A stretch of 64,000 nucleotides of DNA from Diospyros lotus (taxonomy: Eukaryota; Streptophyta; Magnoliopsida; Ericales; Ebenaceae): positions 33,850,670 through 33,914,669 of the forward strand of contig NC_068344.1 in NCBI RefSeq assembly GCF_014633365.1, in the 5' to 3' direction. Both the position numbers and the translations under genes were made by a program. The notes below the pieces were generated by a model that saw only the letters and a program-made list of their open reading frames with translations, ran no database searches and was not told the origin of the DNA. Shown piece by piece: positions 13,401 through 25,400 of the stretch; position 1 is the first letter of the stretch, and each line of letters starts with the position of its first letter.

Positions 13401-16400
13401 AAAACTGATACAAAAGTAAAAAATATCGAACAAAAATAAACTTCTAAATAGACTCAAAATAGAGATTGTGCCAAAAACAAGTCATCTAAACCAAATTAAT
13501 CGACCATAAAAGAATAATAAATCAAAAAATAACTTCTAGAAAATTTATTATCACAACCCCCCTCTGAATACCTATTCTATATAAACAAATTACTCAAAAA
13601 AATACATTTTAACTAAAACCATGTATGTAATGGAAATGTTATTATTGCTTAAAACCATATTATATATATATATATAGAAAAGAACATCCACACTTTGAGA
13701 GGAATGGGAGAGTTATATTTTACACAGCCTTACATTGCTTTACAAAGGAGTCGTTTCCACAACTAAAATTGAAACCTTCTAGTCAAACTGGTATTTTTTT
13801 CTAACAGTCAAAATTCAATCAGCAAACAATCTAATCAGGTCAAGTGGCACAAAGCCCCTACGTTGACTGACCTGGGTGGGAACTGACAGCAACCCTCATT
13901 ACGTACCCTAGTAAAAAGCCCCAGCAATATTCTTGCTCTACCCAGATGATAATTTCCTTTTATGATGTTCAATTATGGCTATAAGTAAACTCTATGTACC
14001 TATCAGGCAATCACAGCAAAATATTAACCACAGTTCCACAAAATGATTTAAAAGAACCATGCAACAATCAGCGTCGTTGTTTCTGTGCTTCCTCACCTAA
14101 ACAAAAGTATTGCCACAGAGCATTAACTTCAAACTCCAAGAAAAAACATTTCGGAAAATGGGATAGCAATCAACAATATAGATAAGTCACAGAAAATTGT
14201 TATCCTCAAGGAGAAATACCTGGTATAGAGGGCGCCAGAAATCAGAAACGGACAAGTCTTTCTCAAAAACCAAGATTATGATTTCCAAAGAAAGCAGTAC
14301 AGCCCTTTCCACAAGTTGCCCATAAGTTTGATTAGTGCGTTCACTAATGATGGAATTAACTCCAGGCAAAAGAATACCCATGATATTTTGGAAAACAGTT
14401 TTGCCACTCATAAAATCCTGCAAAGATAGTATGAAAAATTACAATAATTAGAAAATCACAGACATCAACTTGAAAATGAGGCAATGAGACTGGAACAAAG
14501 GGCAAAATACCCAAATGGAATTTTTGGAAGCACAACTTAAAATGAATTTGTTTCACATTTGCTGAGATAGCCCGAGAAAAGGCAATAAGATTGGCCGAAC
14601 ACACATCTATACGAAATCAACAAGATGAACACCAAAAAGATACAAAACACACAGGAGTGGGTCGATCAACATTAGAAGCCAAGAAAAAAAAAAAATCAAT
14701 TTTCAAAAATCAAAAATCATAAAAGACTGATAAATCATATACAGTTCATCTTTTTCAGTTATGGCAGTTTCGATTTATGATTTTTCTGTACATACCTGTA
14801 CTTTAGGAACCTTTTACAAATATTAAAAAACAAATAAGAAGATTTAGCCACAAAAAAAGAAAAAGAAAGGACAAATAAGGTGGCAAGGAGTTAAAATCTC
14901 AATAAAAAATTAAAACCAAGAAAGCCATTAATTAACCCCAGTGTTTGCTATGGTAGCTTTCATCAACTTGAACTCTAAATTCTTCAGAAGAATAATACAC
15001 AAACAACAAGAAAATGGTGACACATCAGACCCATTTCAATATACAATCTGAACCCGCAACTTCATCAACTAAGGGGGTGTTTCACGGACTTCTAGTTTTC
15101 TGTTTCTGCTTTCAGTGTTAGTTTCATTTTTGTGTACTTTTTTTTCATTTAGGGCCTATTTGAATTTCTTGATATTTTTATGTGTTTGTTTTCAATTTCC
15201 ATTTTTAGCTTTTCATTCAGTTTCATTTCCAATTACGAACATAAAAACTGAATTTATCATTTGACCTTTTTACAGTCAATTTTTAAAATTTTGAAAAAAC
15301 AAAACACAAAAATGTTGTTTGATTAGTCAACTTGTGTTAATTTCTTGGTATTCAAGTGGTGATGCAACTATAAATTAGTGTAATATAATTAATTAGTATA
15401 CTCATTTTACACACAGGATCCAAAATGTTCCCAAAAAATCGTATAATCACTAACATCAGGACCATTCAGGCTCTTCTTTGGAACAGAAGAAAAAGGGTAT
15501 TCCCAAGTGCATGAGGCTAACTGCTTTTCATGTTGAAGCATATTCAAGGCTAAATTCATATTCTTGTCATAGCCTTGAACATGCCTCAGATAACAAATGA
15601 ATAAAAATATATAAGAAAACAAAAAACTACAAAAAGAAAATAGAGAATAGAATAAAAATGAAGAAAGAATAAGCAAAGCAAAAGCAAACGCATACTTTCA
15701 GTAACTCTGTGACAGGGAGCTGCCTTTGAAGCGATGGAGACTGCGCCACTGGTGCAAGTTGTGACTGATCAACAATGTTGTCAACATCCTCATCATCAAT
15801 GTCATACATGCTCAATATCCTGCACCATAAAACCCAGTTAGACTACTTTCTATAACCTAATAATTGAAGCCCTTTATGACATGGACTTTGACCAAAATAA
15901 TAATCTAAATCTATATAATCCATACAAAACTTAGCTAGTGCAATAAAAAGAGTCAATATACACTATTCAGGTTAGTAACAGAAAATTTTGTAGAGCAGCC
16001 AGCTCTCCAGTACTCACATCCGGAAATGCTGGAGACAGGAAACGACCAACTGCCATTTCTCAGTAGGGTCTGCATAGGCTCTCTGTGGAAAGGGTCCAAA
16101 CACATGATCATATACGAACCTAAAGATGCCAATGAATCTGCAATACGTCTTGTTCAATTTAGAGAGAAAGCTTGGGAAAGACAAAATATAAAGAAAGAAA
16201 GAAAGAAAGAAACATCCATATGCAATAAAATGTACAGCAAAATTAAAGGCAAATACCTATGCCCTTTATCGCTAACATCCCTTTCTTCAGCAATGAGAGC
16301 ATTTAACAGATTGATGAAAGATATTGTAGAAGGATATCGTTCTCTTCTTGCCTCTATTTCATTTAACTCAAATCTCATATCATAAACCTGCAATACTCAT

Positions 16401-19400
16401 TAAAATACAAAATTTCACAACACATTCACTTGAAAGGTAACATTTTGACCCTATAGCATCAACCAAGTTACACTTGTAGCACATTACACTTTGTGCTACA
16501 GATAAGGAAATAAATTCTCCCTGAACATATATTTACTTTAAACACCCCCCCCCCACCCCCCCACCAGAGAGAGCGAGAGAGAAGAAATTTTATGAAAGAG
16601 CAACATAGAGAGAAAAGATGAAATATTGGCAAGCCACGCATTGCACTACAAAATGAAGAGAAGTTATTTGAAAATTTCCAAGAAAATATATCTGATACGC
16701 CTAAACATTTGTACCCGAGCTCAACATTTTTCCAATTACTTGGAAGATATTCAATTCAGCTCAAAAATATGCCTGAAGAAGATTCCACCCAGTTTAACTG
16801 AATTTAGCTGCATCATGCAAAATAATCACCTAGTGGATTAAGGCTTGTGATTGCCATATGCTAAATAACCATCTACCGACATACTAATCATAATTGTATG
16901 CAGCAAATCAATTTCAAGATGACCTCACAAATGTTCAAGTTTGTAGTTCCATTCTGCCAGTTACACATTGTATCCTAACTGAAAAAAGTCAAATCCAATT
17001 ACAACAAAAACAACATACCAAGCCTTTATCCAAGGATGCAGGGTCAGCTATCACATTCATGTAACTTATAAAAAATAAAGTCACACACAAATTAATGCTG
17101 CCAGAAAGAGCTAGCTGTTTACTATGCTGAAAACCTTAGAACCAGAAACAGGATTTTATGGAAATAGAACAATGAAATTTGGACCAGAACTTGTGGTTTA
17201 CAGTATCAATTTCTCAATAATGGAACTTATTCATAGCGTCACTTTAATCTAGTGTAAGTTTACAACAAACCACAGGTCTCAATTAAACCTTTCAATTCCC
17301 TTCTTTCTGTCACTAAATTTGAGATTCATCACAAGAGAAAGATGATTGGCACCTGTGAGGGTATCTCCAATTTTGAAAAGACTTTTATTCTTCAACCACA
17401 CCTCTCTATTTCTATTTCAAATTCAGTTTGCACATTTCTGAATTTAAGTTTTTAGTAACATCTTTCAAGTCATCGTCTAGAGTTAAATATGATGTTTGCT
17501 AGTTCAACAAGCATTTCCATCCTCATTTCTAAGGTCAAGATTTCATAAATTAATGGCTCTAACAAATAATTCATCCCAAGCTTAGAAGTTTGCAACATTT
17601 CTATTTTTATTCTTATCTTTTGTCTTCCAGGGACAAGAATTTAAGGATGCCACAGCTGACCTAAATAAAGGGTTCTAAAACCTGTTCTCAAAACAGATTA
17701 ATAAAAACAAAATAAAAAGAAAGAAGGAAAGAATCCAATTTGTATACAATTTGCATTTGTGATAAAAAAAAAATGCATACAAATTTCTAACAGGTCCATT
17801 GCCAGCTTATATCAATCTACATGGTGCCATCAAACTTTTAGCAAATACAACCCCGAATGCATCACAGCATTGAGTTCAAAAACTAACACCGAATAGTGTT
17901 TGCTGAAATGTTCATACTTTTGAGTGTGTCTCGTGTAAACATGAGGGATGAAAGAGAAGTGAAGGGGGTGTTATTTATAATCTTATGCCTTAATGGACCA
18001 TAAATGACAATTTATTTGCTTGAGTCTATCCCCAGATTCATCATTCTGAGTAGCCAATGAATTCTTAGGACTGGGAATGTGTATTTACAAGCATTAACCC
18101 CAAAGAATACTGACTACTTGAACCCCAAACTCAGCAGTACCAATGACTGACAAAATCACCTCTGCAGGCCTACATCTCCCTATTGCTGATATGTTTCTAA
18201 CTTGATTTCTTCACTAATAGAACTTGAGTTCATTAGTTGAAAATTCACAACGCAGACTCAGAGTGTTACACATCTTCGCTTGGATGATAGAACCCTCTAC
18301 ATGCTAGGAAAAAGAAAAAATTGATAAGAAAATATTATACTCAAAAACCGCCTTATAGGGGCCAACATTGTGTTGACAAAAATTGAAGGCTGACAGGCCA
18401 CATGCCAAAAACTTTTTCCAACAAAGAGAAAATTATGCAATTTGAACAAGTTAATCATCAGTTTTTAAGCAACAATACCTTGTTTGCTCCTTTAACTATT
18501 TTCCAGGAAAGAAGGAAAAAGAAGTAGAAGCAACTTTACACTTAGTAAATATTATAGCTATTCTGGCTCCAAATGGTAGCAATCTAAATTAAAAAAACAC
18601 ACATATACTAAAAAATCAGTCCTCTTACTGTGCCCCTGAAATCAGCATTTAACACACGGGAAAAAAAAAATGCTTTGATAAAACTCATATTACAAAAATT
18701 TAATAGTATCTCTAGCCATCACAAAGCATACACTATTGCAGCCTAGTCAACCTCAATACTATGCATCTTGTATGCATTCTTAAGTTGATTTCTGCTAACT
18801 AAGATTATAAAAATGCAGTGTGCATACCAAGAATAAAAAGAGAAAAAGCTGCTCACCACATCAATGAGTACATACAAGGTGAAACAAAATAGTCGTTGTA
18901 GCACACACATTACGATAATGTTTCGTTAGGGCTACATCAGTTCCAATTATATATACAATCCAGACGGAAAAACTACAAGGACAACATTACCAAACATGTG
19001 TGCAATCTATGAATAAACAGCTGCCATAATATCCAAAACACAAATATGTTAACAAGTTATCATACCACCAAATCACTTCGAATTATCCAAGTCAAAGATT
19101 TCACCTCATTTTCCATATACCTCTTGCAAAACTTCATTAGCCTTCCTCTCCCCTTCCAAAACAATTTTAGAGTGCAGCTGCACCATCTCATGAAATTGAG
19201 AAAAAAACATTTTTATAATATTATCTTGATTCAACGCCATCTCATAAAGCTTTTCTATTTGAAGATGGTGTTGGAAATTTATCTCATCATTCCATTGCAA
19301 GACAATTGCATCATGTAGGGCATACAGTGTGACCACAATAGTTCTTTTGCATGGATATGTATTGCCAATGTAACTTGTAGAAGTCAATTGATATTATGAT

Positions 19401-22400
19401 TGTTGTGCCACCAACCCTAACTTGGTTAGGATAAGGTGTAGTTGATGATGATGTCAACACCTGGCCACCTATAAGCCCATTAAAAATCCCAAAACAAAAG
19501 AACCAAAAAAGAACAATGAGCCACCTATTGGACCCAAGAGAATTTTATCTGTTCATCTTCGCTTCTACTTTTGTTTTCCTCAATTTCCAACAACAACAAA
19601 AAAATCACAAGCCTTTAATTTCACTTGGTGGAGTCTACCAACGAAATTCAAAGAATAAGTTCTAGATGTAACAAAACCAAGACTTCAAAAGAAATTAATG
19701 AAACAGAAATGATCACCAATTTGTATGTTAACACCAAATATTCTAAACTTTGTAACCTACCTGTGCTGTTATTGGTTGTGTGCTGCTCCCAATATGAGGC
19801 CCAACAACCACTGGAAGATCATATTGTTCAAGGTAACTCCAAATAGTATCTTTTAAGGTTGGAGAAACTTGGATAAAACTAGCTATAGCATTACGCAAAG
19901 CACCCTGAAAAACAAATGCAATTGACAAGAAAACTATTAGCAGAAGAAATCTCAGGCAGCTTAACCTTTTGCAAGACAGGAGAGTTAAAGGGCAGGGGAT
20001 GGTGGTGTGTGTGTGTGTTTTCTGGGGTTTTTTTTTTTGTGGGGGGGGGGGGGGGTCGGGGAGGGGGGGGAATACCTTCAGATAAGGAGGCACATTTTCA
20101 TAACTGAGGAGCTTGAATAAAGGCTCAATATCAGGAAACCAGTTCCTTTCAATGGGGTTCCCATTTTCAACAACCTATAACAAGGCACACCGCAATCAGA
20201 AGAAATTACTCTATGGCAATTAAATTTAGGAGATGTCAAATCCACTAAGAGCAAGTCATTTGCATAATGTGATTGCAATACAGTTGGCACCAAATTCTGG
20301 TGCAGTGAAGAGAAATGATATCCAGAACCACCATTTCTGCTAGTCCCAAGAAATCACAACCCAATGAGATATAGATGAGGGTGTCCAAAACCAAGATTAG
20401 TCCTGGTCCCACCCATCAAATCAGGACATTATGAGATGTTGATCACATATTGACCTAAGTTTCAATGTTATTTACATGAAAAGCCCTAGTTAAATTCAAT
20501 GTCACCAAACATTTGCCTAAACTCCCTGTTACGACCCAGGGGTAGACTAGACATTTTGGGGGAAATCTTGTAACTGATTGTAACAAACGGGAAGTTAAGA
20601 GGTGTTAGGCGGTTGTAGACAGTGGTTGAATGGTTGGAAACGGTTACAACTCCTTCAGCTGACTGTTAACTATCAAACTGAAAGAAGTAGCCTTTAAGAA
20701 GGCTGTTGTAGAGAATTGGGATCAGTTTTTGGCAATAATAGAATTCCCCTCACTCTCTTTTCTCTCTCGAATCTCTCCCTCTAATTTCTCTCCCTCTTGT
20801 TCTTCTCCCTCTTGTTCTATCTGTTCCTTCCTCATAAGGCAAGAGAGTTCAGTGATAGAATACCAAATGAAGTTTGAGGAACTGAGAGCATTGTTGTGGA
20901 CCTCTCAACCGAGCCTAACTGAACCATACTTTGTGTCCAGATTCATTAGTGGATTGAAGGATGAACTAAGGCCTATGGTTAAGATGATGATGCCAACCAT
21001 CAGTGAAACAAGTAGTGGAGAAGGCAAGGTTGTAAGAACTAACCTTGGAGGCGATATTCAAGAAAAATAAGATCTGGATGAGGCCTAATCTGACCCAAAA
21101 TCAACAAGTAAGAGATAACTTCAAGGTTGTAGTATCGGGCCCGAGCTAGGGGGAGCCAAGATTCCATCTAACCAAGGGGCGAACAAGAATCAGACCATGG
21201 AACAGCGGAGGCAATTGAGATTGTGTTTTAAATGTGGTGAGAAGTACAATCTCGGGCATCAATGCAAGAGGCAATTGTTGAATATGGAGGGGTCTAATGA
21301 AGAGAATAAAGAGGAGGAATGGCAGAGGAGGTACCCAAGGATACCATGGAGGATGGACAAGGGGATGAAGAGAGATTTCTTCCATGCGTTAAAGGGAGGC
21401 TGAACTGGAAAAATCATTAAAGTGAAAGGGCAGGTTGGGAAAAGAAGACTAACAGTGGGAAAAACTGCACAGTTCATTCATTTACCTGATAGCCATATAT
21501 ACAAATTAGCTTCCTAAATATGGAAGTGGATTTCTCCTAATTGAGATATCTTTCAGAATTGAGTATTCTTCTATTTACAAAAATATAGACCTAATTTACA
21601 GCCTTAACTTTACAGAATATTATTATCAATCTTCTTGATGTATCCTGCCTTGATTTTGATAGGATCCCCGATAGAAATCCAAACAACAATCAAATATCAA
21701 TAGCTATCAGACTTTCCAGCCAAGAACAAAAGCAACCCAGGGCGTTTGAGAGGCCCTTAACTCTCCCTAAGACTCAATACAAGAACAAAACTACCCCTCT
21801 CCCAACTTCTTCCCCCTCTATATATTCTTCCCTCCCTCCTCCTCAACAGAAATCTGTTACGCGCTTGCTGGGTTGTGTAACAACCCAGCAATTTCACTTC
21901 ACTACCCCTACACACATGGCTGGCTGTTATGCCAGCCATCCAATTTACACCCTTGCCCCTTGTCTTTGATAAGTCAAGTGCCCCCCCCCCCCCCCAACTT
22001 TCACCTTGTCCTCAAGGTGGAAAAATGGAAACTGCTGCGGGATCAAATGGTAAGGTTCCCAAGTAGCTTCCAATGGAGGTAGCCCTCTTCCATTGTAAGA
22101 GCACTTCGAACCCCCGTAAGTTCTTTCCGGACCCTGGTCGAACTCCCAGCACCTTGACTTTGTCAGCTGTTTCAAGGCTTGCCAATTCTCAACCTCATCA
22201 TGAAGTTCACCCAAATTTCCATAATTATTCAAGATCTTTGGGTCAATACCATTGGGCACCAAGTTCTTCACATTGAAGCTTGCAAGCAATTTCTCGATAC
22301 AGGAAAACAATATCTGGAAGTAGCCCTTGCCTTGGTTATCATTACATGTTGCAACCAAAGGAAGCTTTGCAATTTCTTGTCCAAAAAGCCTGAAGATTCC

Positions 22401-25400
22401 GGCTGATACAATGGATGAGTGCACCATTAATACTGCACAATACATTCCTCCAAAGTCTTGGCCCCTTGAGCTCCTTTTATAAACCATAGCTAGAATTAAG
22501 TCACTTCCAGTTCCTGAATCGACAATAGGGTCAAAGCATTCATGGAAGATGGCAACTGCTTTTAAGAGTAACATTCTAGTTTCCCGAGAAGCAATTTTGC
22601 CATTGAGTACCCTCCATCTCACATCAAAGTCAGAAACCATATGTGGAACTTTGTCCTCATGCTTCTTCTTTATGACATCCAACAGAGAATCTTGGATCTT
22701 CTCTTCTCCACAAGTTAGTAAATTTTGTAAAGCAGAATAGGTCATCTGACAACCCATGCAACAAAACCAATTTCCCTTTGGCAATTTCTTTAGATCGGCC
22801 ATCTTATGTTCCTTCAAGCAACCGACATGATATTCTTTCTCACACTGATCACAAACTATAATAGTCTGTGGGGCAAATCCAGATTTGCTAAAATTAGAAC
22901 CTCTGCACAAAACACATGCAATGACCTCAACATCTTTAGGATTTTTGACAATTCTAATACAACGTTTGGTTATTTCTTCAATAGGATCAATTCCTGAAAC
23001 CCTTCCAGCTGCTACAGCATTAGCATTACGCTCCACAAACTTATCTCTTTGGAACATATTCTAGCAATACGGACAGTACCATATACAATGAGGAATGCTT
23101 GATAGTGATGCACATTCATTGGGCTCCACAACAAAATGCAAATTGAGCCCTTGACTTCTAGAAACAGGCTGCCCTTCCACCATCATGACCTGCTTGGACG
23201 AGGCACCCACCCCCTCATGATGGTGAGAATACATGGGGGGCCCTCCATTATCAACCAACCCCATGTAAAATTTCTGAGAAACCTAGCTAAGAGTCGCACC
23301 ATCTTCCCAGACAACATGGATCGTTGATAGCGCCCCCTTCCTCGGCGAGATGCTCTCCTTGGTTGTCACCGATTCGGCCGTCCGCGGCCTTTTAAATGGA
23401 TCGATCGTCAGCTGCCCTTCTGCCTCGCCGTGGAACTCCCCAACACCATCGTCATCGGCAGCCACTCTGCCTTGCGACACCATCATCTGCTCAACCGCCA
23501 ATCCCCCTTCAATATGCACCTCGTCCCCCGCGCCTTCCAGCATGGACCCCAAGCGATTCCTCAGCAACCCTTCAACTCTTCCCAACTTCTCACTCTTCAT
23601 CTCCGTTGCTTGCACTGGACCCATGAAAGAGCAGCACCCTCCAAACACAGTGTTGTTGTGCCCATCTTCTCCTCGACAGCCAGCCCATTCACCACAACTC
23701 CCAACTCTTCACCCGTCGCCTTAAGCTCCGCCCAACTCCTCACCCGTCACCTTCGCTGCTCCCACTGGAACCACGATAGAGCCGCTCCTTAAACACATAA
23801 GGCCGATGTCTCCAGCTTCTCCGCATTGGACAACTGGTTCACAATGAAGGAGCGCTCAGTCCTAAAGACCCAACCATCTGGATCATCTCCCTCGAAGATG
23901 GGTATTTCCAGGCGTCTCCCAAGGTACTCCTGCCTTCCGACACCATCGACCCAGTCGCCCCCTTCGCCATTTCTCGCTCTAGCCATAGTTCTGAAAGGCG
24001 CGAGGCGCAGCGAGGCGCAAAGGGTCCTGGAGCCTGAGGAGCGAGGCGCACGAGGCGAGGCGCGCCTTTGCGAAGCGAGGCGCACCTTTTAGAAAAAAAA
24101 CTAAAAATCTTGTAAAATCATAAAAAACTATCAAATTATCAATAATAACACATGCATATCATTAATGTTTCATTATCTTCAAATTCTAAACTAACAACAT
24201 CAAAGTTAATTCATTCATCATACAATTTCTAAACTAGAAACATCATCAAAGTTCAAACTTAAAGTCTCAAACTCAAACAAGTACCAACCATCGTGCAAAG
24301 TTCTAAACAAACATATAAACACTACAAGTCCACAATCAATAAAGAGGTTTTAATCATCATCATCATCATACCCTTCACCAAATTGAAAATCATCATCTTA
24401 CGGTGCCATATTTTGCTCATCCCTGATTCCCTGTTATTTTTCTTCTTTTGCATGTACTCTCCAATCTCTTGTTTTATTGATGGAGGACATTTTGGAATAG
24501 CTTTAGTATTCTCCACAATCAATAAACACTACAAGTCCACAATCAAGAAAATGCTTTCATTTTGAAAAATGCTATTTTTCTAGGTCTGGAAGATTAGCGC
24601 ATTTTTTCTAAGTCTGGAAGATTAGGGCATTATAAGGAGACATATAAGAAAATGTTTTCATTTTGAAAAACTAACTCCCGGTATTTTGATAGTTAATATT
24701 CATTGTTGTTAAAATGATTTTTAATGAATTTTTCAAGAAATAGTAGGTATGTATTTTGGGGGTGGTAAAATCGCTAAATCCTGAATTTGTACTAAAATCA
24801 AAATTCTATTTTCTTATTGTTATGGATTTTGATTTTTTAGATATTTTTATTGAATCCAAATGGGGGGTACTTTCTTATTTACATTTATGTATTAAAGTAA
24901 ATGGAAGGTAAAATATAAATAAAAGAAAATGTGGACATTTACTTAAACTAAAGAAATGTAAATAAGTAGTGATGTATACATGCTGAAACTGAGAAGAGGG
25001 GATGCTGGAGAGGAAAGAAAAAAGTGATGCAGGTAGGATGCAGGCGCAATTTTCATGAGGCGCGCCTCAGCGCCTCAGCGCCTCACCCTGCAAGGCGCGC
25101 GCCTTGCAGAAACCGCCTCGCCTCAGCCCAGGCGAGGCGCCAAACTGGCGCCTTAAGGCGCCTTGCGCCTAGGCGCGCGCCTAGGCGCGCCTTTAATAAC
25201 TATGGCTCTAGCTACCGACGTTTCCTCCCTTGTTAAGGGTGAACCCGCAGGTGGGTCTTCCTCATCTCACTTCCCCTTCCTCTCTCTCTCTTGCTCCTCC
25301 CGTCTCTCCTCGTTCTTCCTCTTACTCTTACTCGCTCGCTCCTATTCTTCCCATCTCGTTCGCATCCTCGCGAACTGCTCTAGCAAGTTCGCTAGGTATC

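Larger units (their letters stand above)
16388..19760 (-). other. NUP205 intron 15
   Basis: 3.4 kb of AT-rich sequence with a C-rich tract at 16547-16561. It contains a 93-codon open frame of unknown meaning and a possible SINE 3' end, listed separately. Confidence 0.6.

Noticed and set aside
15407..15676. Extra NUP205 exon or separate gene in intron 18
   Set aside because: Exons 18 and 19 join in phase to the expected family sequence without it, and no domain is recognised.
21945..23057. Independent host PHD-acetyltransferase gene
   Set aside because: The frame lacks the N-terminal half, ends in a retroelement tail and lies between LTRs with a target duplication.
24293..24565. Small coding regions within 24.1-25.0 kb
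   Set aside because: They lie in the AT-rich core of the hAT-like element and show no conserved features.
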